DNA from: Chloroflexota bacterium
GTDB lineage: Bacteria; Chloroflexota; Limnocylindria; QHBO01
Assembly: GCA_029865285.1 (NCBI GenBank)
Contig: JAOUHE010000006.1
Coordinates: 1-27,039 of the forward strand
Reading direction: 5' to 3'
DNA: 27,039 nucleotides
Below the pieces are notes generated by a model. That model worked only from the letters and a program-made list of their open reading frames with translations. It was not told the origin of the DNA and did no database searches. Below are positions 15,245 through 22,613 of this stretch, piece by piece. Made by a program: the position numbers and the translations under genes. Each line of letters starts with the position of its first letter. Position 1 is the first letter of the stretch.

Positions 15245-17184
15245 CGGCCCAGCAACTGCTTGCGTCGCTCGAGGTAGGCCGGCACGGTGTTGATCGGTGG
15301 CCGCAGCTCGTCGCCGATCTCGCGGACTTCCAGGTTGAACTGATCCGGCCCGCGGTTGATCAGCTTCATGCCCCGCCCAACCTCGGTCAGCAGCTCGATC
15401 CGGTGACGCTCCTCGAGCTTGCGGATCGCCGCCTGCAGGATCACGAAGGACATCTGGGACAGGTTGGCGAGCGGCTGGTTGCGGTGGACCCTGCGCTCGA
15501 GGTCGACCTGGCCGATGCCCGGCAGCCCCACGGCGTCGAGGATATCCACGAGGAGCCCGGTCTCGACCGCGTAGCCGGTGAAGAACGAGACCGACTCGAG
15601 GAGTGCACGCCGCCCGGCGTACTCGCCGGAGAGCGGCTGGATAATCCCCGACAGCTCGGGGAAGAACAGGTTGATGAGCGGCCGTGCCAGCAGCTCGGTG
15701 ACGCGGCCGCCCCCTTCGGCGACCAGCTTGTCACCCTCCCTGATCGGGCGCTGATAGAAGCCCTTGACGTACTGGATGCGCGGCTCGCGCAGCAGCGGCC
15801 CAAGGAGGCCGAAGACGAAGCGCGGCTGGATGTTGCGAATGTCGGTGTCGATCCAGGCGACGATGTCGCCGTCGAGCACGTGGAGGCTCTTCCAGAGCGC
15901 CTCACCCTTGCCGACATGGGTGCCAACCTCGGGCAGGATCTGGCTGTGACGCACGACCCGGACGCCAAGCTCGGCGGCGATCTCGGCGGTGCGATCGGTC
16001 GAATCGGAATCGATCACGACCAGCTGGTCGATGAGCGGCAGGCGGTCCATGAGTGGACCCTTGATCCGCCGGATGACCTGCCCGATGGTCTGCTCCTCGT
16101 TGAGCGCTGGCAGTCCTACGCTGATTGTCAGACCGTGGCGCTCCTTGAGCTCGACCAGCTTGGCGACGTCACGAAACTCGCTGGCGTGGAAGGTGTTCTC
16201 CGCAAACCAGCGATCGACCATGGTCGCCAACGAGTGGCTGCGCTCCACGTAGTCGTCGGCGGCCGGCAACGATCCCTCGGCCGACCGCAGCTCGTCAAAG
16301 GTTGCACGGTCAGGGCGGAGCTTCGTCTTGACCACGATCACCGTCGGCTTCGCCTTGGAGGCGACCGCCTCCGCCACGATCCCGAACAGGAAGCGTCCGT
16401 CGGCGGCCGCGTTGGCCGGTTGGGCCGATGCACCCATCACCACCAGATCGTGCTGCGCTGCCTCTCGAATGATGGCCCGTCGGACCGAGGTCGCCTCGAC
16501 CAGCTTGCCGGTCAGGCGCCGGCCCTTGCCGTGCTCCGCCATGAACGCATCCAGCGCGGCCTGCTGCCGTTTGCGGGCCCGATCGCCGATCTTCTCCGGC
16601 ACCACGTGCAGGACCACCAGCTGTGCGCGGAATCGCGTCGCCAGGTCGCGAGCGACGCGCATCGCCAGCTCGGCGTGCGGTCCGCCGCGGACCGGCACCA
16701 GGATCGACCGCACGTGCTCAAGGCCGCGCTGCTTGACCACGGCGATGTCGCATGGCGACTCCCGCACCACCGCGTCGATCGTCGAGGTGAACACCCTGGC
16801 ATCCCCCTCGTCCGGCGGCGTGTCACCGGGGGCTGCATGCGCGGCCGGGCCGCCCCAGCCGAAGATGACCAGGTCGGTGTTCTCCTCGGCGACCGCCTCG
16901 ATGACGCCATCGGCCGCCCGCCGCCCGATCCGCACCATCGTCCGGATCTCGACCTCCTCCTCGTCGCCGAAGGTCAGGACGCGCTGGAGGAGCCGGCGAG
17001 CAGTCCTCGCCTGGATGGCGCCCTGCGACAGAGAGACCCCCTCCGGGACCTCCACGATCCCGAGCGCCGTGATCTCGGTGGTGCGGCCGGCCCGAATCCC
17101 GGCGCCGATGCGCACCAGGTCGCCTGCAGTCCGCGGGTTCGCCAGCGGCAGAAGGATGCGATACGGACTGCGACGGGCCGGCAT
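15241..17184 (-). CDS. two universal-stress-protein domains fused to glucosyl-3-phosphoglycerate synthase (GT81)
   Basis: A 647-residue fusion. Residues 1-155 (YRILLPLANPRTAGDLVRIG and following) and 156-290 (VRSILVPVRGGPHAELAMRV and following) are two UspA-like domains of the kind often found at the C-terminus of APC permeases; neither shows the canonical GxxGx9G(S/T) ATP-binding motif. Residues 295-647 match glucosyl-3-phosphoglycerate synthase: VDRWFAENTFHASEF, VGLPALNEEQT near 352, VVIDSDSTDRTAEIA, GKGEALWKSL, the metal-binding DTD near 446, PLSGEYAGRRALL and VHRNQPL (metal His near 567). GpgS joins an NDP-sugar to 3-phosphoglycerate, feeding glucosylglycerate or methylglucose polysaccharide. 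The ATG at 17184 overlaps the upstream stop (TGATG); longer upstream reading is antisense noise. The stress domains may sense energy or nucleotide state, which is inference. Confidence 0.9.
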   Translation of the reverse strand: MPARRSPYRILLPLANPRTAGDLVRIGAGIRAGRTTEITALGIVEVPEGVSLSQGAIQARTARRLLQRVLTFGDEEEVEIRTMVRIGRRAADGVIEAVAEENTDLVIFGWGGPAAHAAPGDTPPDEGDARVFTSTIDAVVRESPCDIAVVKQRGLEHVRSILVPVRGGPHAELAMRVARDLATRFRAQLVVLHVVPEKIGDRARKRQQAALDAFMAEHGKGRRLTGKLVEATSVRRAIIREAAQHDLVVMGASAQPANAAADGRFLFGIVAEAVASKAKPTVIVVKTKLRPDRATFDELRSAEGSLPAADDYVERSHSLATMVDRWFAENTFHASEFRDVAKLVELKERHGLTISVGLPALNEEQTIGQVIRRIKGPLMDRLPLIDQLVVIDSDSTDRTAEIAAELGVRVVRHSQILPEVGTHVGKGEALWKSLHVLDGDIVAWIDTDIRNIQPRFVFGLLGPLLREPRIQYVKGFYQRPIREGDKLVAEGGGRVTELLARPLINLFFPELSGIIQPLSGEYAGRRALLESVSFFTGYAVETGLLVDILDAVGLPGIGQVDLERRVHRNQPLANLSQMSFVILQAAIRKLEERHRIELLTEVGRGMKLINRGPDQFNLEVREIGDELRPPINTVPAYLERRKQLLGR

Positions 17185-18527
17185 CAGCCGCCACTCCGCG
17201 CGACCGACATCTCCGTCCAACGCTTGACCAGGTACGGCTTCAGCCCTTCGAAGGCGAGCGCCTGGGCCTCGATCACCCGCTCGGCCTGGTCGGTCGTCAT
17301 CTCGGTCGTCTCGGTTATGAAGCCGGCAGTGCGCGCGAAGTAGAGGGGCGTCAGGGCGGCGAGCAGGCGCTCCTGGTCGATGCCGGGCCGATGGAACGCG
17401 ACGAGCGCGTCGTACAGGCAGCGGATCCACAGCTCGGCCGGGAAGCCGAAGGTGGCCGGCACGTCGCACTCGACGCCCATCACCCGTTCCAGCTGTTCGG
17501 GGCCGAGCATCTCGCTCCAGGCGTCGAGGTGCGTCAGGCGGGCCGCCTCGAAGTTGTCGATCAGCTTGGCATGGTTGACGCTGATCTCCTCCGGTGCCAC
17601 GACCCGCTCGAAGCCGTACTCGGGGATCGGGTGCGAGCCGCGAACCTTCAGCCAGCGGTCCGCGTAGTGCCCCGCCATCTTGAACAGCGTGCCGACCACC
17701 TGGCGGAACATCGGCCCGAGGTCCGAGGCGGGGTCCTTTGCGTCATGGATCTTGGCGCCCAGCCGCGCCTGGCAGGCGGCGAAGCCCTCGTTGATCGCCG
17801 AGTGCGTCATCCAGATATCGATCCCGAAGCGGGCGGTCAGCTCGTCGAAGGTATCGAGCTCCAGGTAGCGTTGCACCAGGTCCCCGCTCACCGCGAAGTC
17901 GCCACCGATCGGCTGCCTGATGCGCGTCCCGTACAGCGCGCGGGTGAGCGGGTACGCGATGTTGTTGGTGATCGTTCCGTCGTACTTGTAGCGGGCGTAC
18001 ATCGGCGCCACGAAGTCGTAGCCGCCCTTGAGGATCGGTCCGGCCAGCAGCTCGACCCACTCCGGGACGATGCTGCGCAGGTCCGAGTCGACCATCACCA
18101 TGGCCTTCACCTCGAGCTCACGCGCGACCTCGAAGAGGGCGCGCACGGCGGTGCCCTTGCCGCTCGTGCCGTGGTAGGTGAAGCTGATCCGCTGCAGCTT
18201 GTGGCGCGGGCGGATCAGGATCACGCGTTCGATGTACTCCGGGCTCTCGGTGCTGATCGCCACCCGGGGCGTGTCATCGGGCGAGCCGCCGTCGGAGTTC
18301 ACCAGGATCGGCTTGAGGTCCGGGAAGTACTGCACCATGCCGGCGGTGGCGGCACGCACGACGTAGCCGATCGTCTCGGCGTTCCCGAAGCTCGGGATGC
18401 CCACCATCAGGTCGGCGCTGCCGACGCGGCGGACCTGGCTCAGGCCCTCGGCGTCGAGCGCGGACTGCGGCGTCGGGGTAGGAGTGGGGGTCAGCAGAAG
18501 ATCTCCTTCGGCCTCAAAGGGTAGCAC
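17184..18527 (-). CDS. GT78-like glycosyltransferase (mannosylglycerate/glucosylglycerate synthase-like)
   Basis: A GT-A-fold transferase of about 447 residues. The nucleotide-sugar site begins at DLMVGIPSFGNAETIGYVV. SGKGTAVRALFEVA follows, then the metal-binding DSD (Asp147/Asp149) in MVMVDSDLRSIVPEWV, RIRQPIGGDFAVSG, FGIDIWMTHSAI and KIHDAKD. Order and spacing resemble mannosylglycerate synthase of Rhodothermus type (DADI...GPDWI, IEQPLGGELL, GIDTLYTF, GKAHR), which moves a sugar from an NDP-sugar to D-glycerate in one step. Donor sugar and acceptor are inferred. The start is uncertain: GTG 18527 is in frame, but the best Shine-Dalgarno (AAGGAG, 18503-18508) precedes two CTG codons at 18497 and 18494. 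The N-terminus has a TPTPTPTP tract. It is first of three coupled genes and diverges from the CBS gene. Confidence 0.8.
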   Translation of the reverse strand: MLPFEAEGDLLLTPTPTPTPQSALDAEGLSQVRRVGSADLMVGIPSFGNAETIGYVVRAATAGMVQYFPDLKPILVNSDGGSPDDTPRVAISTESPEYIERVILIRPRHKLQRISFTYHGTSGKGTAVRALFEVARELEVKAMVMVDSDLRSIVPEWVELLAGPILKGGYDFVAPMYARYKYDGTITNNIAYPLTRALYGTRIRQPIGGDFAVSGDLVQRYLELDTFDELTARFGIDIWMTHSAINEGFAACQARLGAKIHDAKDPASDLGPMFRQVVGTLFKMAGHYADRWLKVRGSHPIPEYGFERVVAPEEISVNHAKLIDNFEAARLTHLDAWSEMLGPEQLERVMGVECDVPATFGFPAELWIRCLYDALVAFHRPGIDQERLLAALTPLYFARTAGFITETTEMTTDQAERVIEAQALAFEGLKPYLVKRWTEMSVARSGG

Positions 18528-18578
18528 GCAACCAGCGCCCGACCCGGTCTGGAACCCTCTCCAGAACCTGGCCGAACC

Positions 18579-18608
18579 TTGCCCCGATCGAATGCGGACG
18601 ACTACACT
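18579..18608 (+). promoter_or_regulatory. putative sigma-70-type promoter of the CBS-transporter operon
   Basis: TTGCCC (18579-18584) and TACACT (18603-18608) are separated by 18 bases; each matches four of six consensus positions. They lie about 110 bases upstream of the CBS gene start in the gap between divergent genes. The same TACACT hexamer occurs ahead of pntAA. It is a prediction from sequence only. Confidence 0.4.
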
Positions 18609-18716
18609 GGCAGCACACCGCGGAAGCGGACGGGCCAGGGACGGGCCCATATCGCCGATCCCAGAGGTGGAGACTGCGCACGTGACGTGGTCTTCGTTGT
18701 TTGTGCGGAGTGTGCT

Positions 18717-19256
18717 GTGGACCTGACCCCCGAACAGATCACCCAGGGGACCGCGATCGGCGCGGTTGATCGGCTGCTGCGCGGTACCGACCCGATCCTC
18801 GTCAAAGAGAGCGACAGCCTGCAGCGGCTCGCCGAGCTGGCGATCGAGACCCCGGGGTGCCGGGTCATTTCCGTCGTGGATGAGAGGGGCCGGTTGATCG
18901 GCCTGGTACCGGTCCGGCTGCTGGTGAACGACATCTTCCTCAAGATCGTGCCCGAGGAGTTCCTTGGCGCCATCGACGACGTCGAGGCCGCGCTTGAGTA
19001 CGCCCAGCACATCCGTGCCCGGGTGGCCGCGGATGTCATGCTCGGGCCCACGTCGGTACGGCTCACCGCGACGGTGCGCGACGCGTTCGAGACGATGCAC
19101 AAGGCGAGGCTCAACGGCCTGCCGATCGTGGACGAGGGCGGCCGCGTCGTCAGCTACCTCGACCAGCTCGAGTTGCTCCTGGTATGGGTGCGGGCGACCG
19201 GCCGTGCCGGCTTGCTGAGACCGGCCGAGGCCGACCGGACGGAGAGCAATCCGTGA
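18717..19256 (+). CDS. CBS-domain pair protein
   Basis: A 179-residue soluble protein made of two CBS motifs. The first spans about residues 25-75 (DPILVKESDSLQRLAELAIE, then VISVVDERGRLIGLVPVRLL) and the second 105-160 (VAADVMLGPTSVRLTATVRDAF, then GLPIVDEGGRVVSYLDQLEL). Such pairs bind adenosine nucleotides or S-adenosylmethionine and regulate attached or partner proteins. GTG 18717 was chosen because GGAG lies six bases upstream; the frame is open to 18579 but that part has no domain. Its stop overlaps the GTG start of the membrane transporter gene by four bases, so it most likely gates that transporter according to energy charge or ionic state. The linker FLKIVPEEFLGAIDDVEAALEY recalls MgtE-type regulatory regions, but only loosely. 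Confidence 0.85.
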   Translation: MDLTPEQITQGTAIGAVDRLLRGTDPILVKESDSLQRLAELAIETPGCRVISVVDERGRLIGLVPVRLLVNDIFLKIVPEEFLGAIDDVEAALEYAQHIRARVAADVMLGPTSVRLTATVRDAFETMHKARLNGLPIVDEGGRVVSYLDQLELLLVWVRATGRAGLLRPAEADRTESNP

Positions 19257-20527
19257 GCCTTGAGGTGGTCGTTGGGATCACCGTCTTCCTGGTCACGTAC
19301 ACGCTGATCGCAACGGAATGGATTCACAAGACGGTCGCGGCGCTCGCCGGCGGCGTGGCGATGATCCTGCTGGGGATCGTCAGCCAGCATCGCGCGTTCG
19401 AGCACATCGACTTCAACGTCATCTTCCTGCTGACCGGGATGATGATCCTGGCCGGCATCATCCGGAAGACGGGCGTCTTCGGCTGGCTGGCGGTCCGGGC
19501 CGCTCGATTCGCGGGGGGTGACGGCTACCGGCTGCTGGTGGTGCTGAGCGTCATCACCGCGGTCGCCTCGGCCTTCCTCGACAACGTCACCACCGTGGTC
19601 CTGGTCGGGCCGATCACCCTCTTCCTGGCCGCCCGGCTCGGCGTCAGCCCCATGCCGTACATCATCAGCGAGATCCTGGCCAGCAACATCGGTGGTGCGG
19701 CCACGCTGATCGGCGACCCGCCGAACATCCTGATCGGCAGCGCCGCCGGTCTCGACTTCGTCGCCTTCCTTGTCAACATGACGCCGCTCGGCGTCGTCAT
19801 CCTGGTGGTCTACCTGGTCGCCTGCCGCTGGATCTTCCGTAGCCAGCTCCACATCGATCCGGAGATGCGCGACGCGCTGCTGGCGCTCGATGAGCGCCAG
19901 ATGATCACCGACCCGATCCTGCTCCGTCGCTCGCTGATCATCCTGGGCGCCACGCTGGTCGGCTTTCTCCTGCACGGACCGCTCGGCTACGAGCCCGCCA
20001 CCGTCGCCCTCGCCGGGGCGATCGTGCTGATGGTGGTCGCCCGCGAGGATCCCCACGAGGTCCTGCGTGACGTCGAGTGGCCGACCCTCTTCTTCTTCAT
20101 CGGCCTGTTCATGCTGGTGGCCGGGGTGATCGAGATCGGCCTGATCGAGGCGGTCGCAGGCGCAATCGTGGACGTCACCGGCGGCGCGCTGGCGCCGACC
20201 GCGGTCCTGCTGCTGTGGGTGTCGGCGATCCTGTCGGGGATCGTCGACAACATCCCGTACACCGCCACCATGATCCCGGTCGTGACCGAGCTGGCCGGGC
20301 CCACCGGGCACGCCGGTGACGCGCTGTGGTGGTCGCTGGCGATCGGTGCCGACTTCGGCGGCAACGCCACCATCATCGGCGCGTCGGCCAACGTGATCCT
20401 CGCCAGCCTCGCCGAGCGCGAGGGGCACCCGATCTCGTTCCGCACCTTCCTGCGCTACGGGCTGCCGGTGACGGTCGGCTCGATGGCCATCTCGACCGGG
20501 TACGTCTGGCTGCGCTACCTGCTCTGA
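19253..20527 (+). CDS. ArsB/NhaD/SLC13-superfamily membrane transporter
   Basis: A 424-residue protein with 10-12 membrane segments of the ion transporter superfamily that includes ArsB, NhaD and the P protein (COG1055). The first re-entrant motif is SAFLDNVTTVVLVGPIT, followed by NIGGAATLIGDPPNILIGSAAGL. The inverted second copy is SGIVDNIPYTATMIPV with GADFGGNATIIGASANVI. These Asn/Asp/Gly-rich loops are the substrate sites. Family members exchange Na+ for H+, export arsenite or move carboxylates; no ars genes are nearby, so Na+/H+ antiport or an organic anion is more likely. The start is GTG 19253, with GGAG eight bases upstream, overlapping the CBS gene stop (GTGA). A strong hairpin follows the stop. 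Confidence 0.9.
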   Translation: MSLEVVVGITVFLVTYTLIATEWIHKTVAALAGGVAMILLGIVSQHRAFEHIDFNVIFLLTGMMILAGIIRKTGVFGWLAVRAARFAGGDGYRLLVVLSVITAVASAFLDNVTTVVLVGPITLFLAARLGVSPMPYIISEILASNIGGAATLIGDPPNILIGSAAGLDFVAFLVNMTPLGVVILVVYLVACRWIFRSQLHIDPEMRDALLALDERQMITDPILLRRSLIILGATLVGFLLHGPLGYEPATVALAGAIVLMVVAREDPHEVLRDVEWPTLFFFIGLFMLVAGVIEIGLIEAVAGAIVDVTGGALAPTAVLLLWVSAILSGIVDNIPYTATMIPVVTELAGPTGHAGDALWWSLAIGADFGGNATIIGASANVILASLAEREGHPISFRTFLRYGLPVTVGSMAISTGYVWLRYLL

Positions 20528-20543
20528 AGCTGCTTGGAAAGGG

Positions 20544-20573
20544 GAGGCCCCCTCCGCGGACGGAGGGGGCCTC
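20544..20573. terminator. bidirectional hairpin terminator
   Basis: GAGGCCCCCTCCG (20544-20556), a CGGA loop and CGGAGGGGGCCTC (20561-20573) form a perfect 13-bp stem between two converging genes. No T-run follows on the plus strand; on the minus strand CCCCTTTCC follows, giving a weak one. Its position and strength indicate termination for both the transporter and the binding-protein operon. Confidence 0.8.
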
Positions 20574-20597
20574 GGTTCGCCAGAGGCGAGCGAGCGG

Positions 20598-21704
20598 CTA
20601 CTCGCCGCCGGGGGTGATCGCCACAGTGGCCTTCGTCCAGCCGGTGCCGGTCGCGTCGCTCAGCCCCTCGAGGGCCTTTGCGGCGAGGTCGGTGCGGTAG
20701 GAAGCCGCGTCCGGTGCAGCGGTGATGATGCCGGCCTCGAGCGCGGTGTCCACGGTCTGCGACCAGAGGCCCGCATCGAGCATGCCGACGCCGTCCGGTG
20801 ACGGCCAGATCAACGCATTGATCTCGTTCATCATCCACTTCTGGTGGCCGGCGCCAAGGGTGCTACCGGCGTCGACCACGAACTGCTCGCACTCCGCCGG
20901 ATTGTCGCGGCAATAGATCCAGCCCTTGAACGAGGCGCGCAGGAACTTGACTGCGACGTCTTCGTTGTTGCCCTCGGCGAGCCAGGATGCACGCGCCCAG
21001 ACGGCGTCCTGCAACATGGCCGTCCCGACATCGTTGTAGTTGATGACGTTCAGGTCATCTGGCTGGAAGAGATCGCCGGTGTCCGGGTTGGTCGTCTCCA
21101 GCAGCTGCGCGTACTCGTTGTAGGTCATCGCCTCGGCGACATCCACGCAATCGGTGTCGGCGGCTTCGCAGCCGTCATACGCCGCGATCAGCTCGGCCAT
21201 GCTGAAGCCCTGGGTCACCTGGGTGAAGTCCTCGCCCGCGACCAGGCCTTCCTTGAGGGCGGACGCGATGACCTCGAGCTCATTGCCGAAGCCCCAGGCT
21301 CCGACCTTCTTGCCGGCGAAGTCAGCGACCGAGGTGATGCCGCTCGACTTCCACGAGACGGACAAGGTCCCGGCCCGCTGGAAGATCTGGGCGATGTTCA
21401 CCAGGTCCGAGCCGGTCTCGCTCTCGCGAGCCTGGAGAACCTTGGGAACCCATGACAGGGTGAATTCGGGACCGTTGGAGGCGGATCCAACCGTCTGCGG
21501 CGCAATCTCCGCGCTGCCCGGCACGATCTCGACCTCGATCCCCTCTGCCTCGTAGTAACCCAGCTCCTGGGCGGCGTAGTAGCCGGCGAACTGTGCCTGC
21601 GGGAACCATTGCAGCTGCAGCCGTACCTTGGCCGGCGCCGAACATCCGGCGAGCACCACGGCGGCGGCGAGCATGGCCACCGTTCCGATGCGGAATACCC
21701 TCAT
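20598..21704 (-). CDS. NMT1/THI5-like ABC transporter substrate-binding lipoprotein
   Basis: A 368-residue extracytoplasmic binding protein. The signal peptide MRVFRIGTVAMLAAAVVLAGC ends in a lipobox (LAGC), so Cys21 is expected to be lipidated. The mature start KVRLQLQWFPQAQFAGYYAA, then LGYYEAEGIEVEIVPG, is typical of the NMT1/THI5-like group that binds thiamine-pyrimidine precursors, riboflavin or related ring compounds (ThiY, RibY). Later segments (LNVINYNDVGTAMLQDAVWA, FLRASFKGWIYCRDNPAEC) are family-like. Four Cys in two pairs (GCEAADTDC, YCRDNPAEC) could form disulfides. ATG 21704 has the strong Shine-Dalgarno GAGGAGG. It is last in the aminotransferase-ABC operon and is preceded by a structured 111-base gap. 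Confidence 0.9.
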   Translation of the reverse strand: MRVFRIGTVAMLAAAVVLAGCSAPAKVRLQLQWFPQAQFAGYYAAQELGYYEAEGIEVEIVPGSAEIAPQTVGSASNGPEFTLSWVPKVLQARESETGSDLVNIAQIFQRAGTLSVSWKSSGITSVADFAGKKVGAWGFGNELEVIASALKEGLVAGEDFTQVTQGFSMAELIAAYDGCEAADTDCVDVAEAMTYNEYAQLLETTNPDTGDLFQPDDLNVINYNDVGTAMLQDAVWARASWLAEGNNEDVAVKFLRASFKGWIYCRDNPAECEQFVVDAGSTLGAGHQKWMMNEINALIWPSPDGVGMLDAGLWSQTVDTALEAGIITAAPDAASYRTDLAAKALEGLSDATGTGWTKATVAITPGGE

Positions 21705-21722
21705 CTTGCCTCCTCGACTGAT

Positions 21723-21770
21723 CCGTAGGCCCGTGGGCGGGCCGCCTCCCCGAATCACGTGATTCTACGG
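21723..21770 (-). promoter_or_regulatory. predicted compact RNA three-way junction before the binding-protein gene
   Basis: In the minus-strand transcript, CCGTA (21770-21766) can pair with TACGG (21727-21723). Between them lie GAATC-ACGT-GATTC (21765-21752, a perfect 14-bp DNA palindrome) and GGCCCG-CCCA-CGGGCC (21743-21728), separated only by the 8-base linker GGGGAGGC. All pairs are Watson-Crick, and the other two junction strands have no unpaired bases. It ends about 20 bases before the start codon. It may be a stability or regulatory RNA element, or the palindrome may be a protein operator. It matches no riboswitch class known to me. Confidence 0.45.
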
Positions 21771-21815
21771 GCGGCGCGACGCCCGCGATAGGGTCAACTG
21801 CGTGGGATGTCGCCC

Positions 21816-22613
21816 CTACGCCACCCGTTCGCCGCGGACCGATGGGTGCCACGGTATGAGGACCCGCTCGGCCGCCAGGACGGCGAGGTACATGACGATC
21901 CCCACCGCCGACACAACCGCGATGGCGGCCCAGGTCACCTCGAACGACAGCGTGCTGGCGCTCTCGACCACCACCCGGCCGAGGGCCACGTTGAGCCCGC
22001 CGAAGTACTCCCCGACGACGGCGCCGATAAGGCTCAGCGTGGTCCCGATCTTGAGTCCGGTGAGAAAGAAGGGGAGCGCATTGGGGATGCGTACCTTGGT
22101 CAGCACCGCCATCTCGCTGCCGGCGTAGGAGCGCATGAGCTCCAGGGACGATGCGTTCACCGAGGTCAGGCCGCGGAGCACGTTGATCATGATCGGGAAG
22201 AAGACGAGCGCCGCCGAGATGGCCATCTTGGAATAGACGCTCTGCGAGCCGAACCACTGGTTCGCGAGGGGCGCGAAGGCGACGATCGGGATGGCGTTCA
22301 CCGCGATCCCCACCGGCAGCACGATGTCCCGTGCACTCGGATAGCGGGCAACGGCAAAGGCAACCGCCAGCCCGAGAAGCGCGCCGGCGATCAGGCCGCC
22401 GCCGGCCTCCTGGAGCGTGGCCTGCGCCGCGGGCAGGATCTGGTACCCGGTCGTCCAGTTCTCGCCGAGTGCGCGCGCGATGGACGAGGGCGCCGGCAGG
22501 ATGAAGGCCCGGATCGCGAGGCCGCGGATTACCGCCTCCCACAGGGCGATGCCACCGACCAGGACGATGATCGCCGGGGCGTTGTGGCGCAGGATCGCGA
22601 ATGCCCGTTTCAC
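21816..22613 (-). CDS. ABC transporter permease (BPD-type, SsuC/TauC/ThiX-like)
   Basis: A 265-residue inner-membrane permease with about six helices. After the N-terminal helix (IIVLVGGIALWEAVIRGLAI) and ILPAPSSIARAL, the conserved EAA-type cytoplasmic loop appears as LELMRSYAGSEMAVLTKVRI and PNALPFFLTGLKIG, which contacts the ATPase. This is the COG0600 family used for sulfonates, nitrate-like anions, taurine or pyrimidines. GTG 22613 overlaps the ATPase stop (GTGA). A second, different permease is encoded at 23464-24360, so the channel is probably a heterodimer. Confidence 0.92.
   Translation of the reverse strand: MKRAFAILRHNAPAIIVLVGGIALWEAVIRGLAIRAFILPAPSSIARALGENWTTGYQILPAAQATLQEAGGGLIAGALLGLAVAFAVARYPSARDIVLPVGIAVNAIPIVAFAPLANQWFGSQSVYSKMAISAALVFFPIMINVLRGLTSVNASSLELMRSYAGSEMAVLTKVRIPNALPFFLTGLKIGTTLSLIGAVVGEYFGGLNVALGRVVVESASTLSFEVTWAAIAVVSAVGIVMYLAVLAAERVLIPWHPSVRGERVA

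Noticed and set aside
15403..17343. 646-codon open frame on the plus strand opposite the USP-GpgS gene
   Set aside because: It is an antisense shadow in high-GC DNA; its translation is rich in Arg, Asp, His and Gln without domains, while the minus strand encodes recognised motifs throughout.
17185..17469. N-terminal extension of the USP-GpgS fusion
   Set aside because: It lies inside the GT78-like gene in another frame; the USP fold begins right after ATG 17184.
19253..20527. Assignment as arsenite exporter arsB
   Set aside because: No arsR, arsC or arsA neighbour; the superfamily is shared with Na+/H+ antiporters and carboxylate carriers, so substrate cannot be called.
21723..21770. Guanidine-II (mini-ykkC), thiamine or FMN riboswitch
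   Set aside because: The first loop is ACGT rather than ACGR, the second loop is CCCA, and the conserved thi-box and RFN-element sequences are absent.
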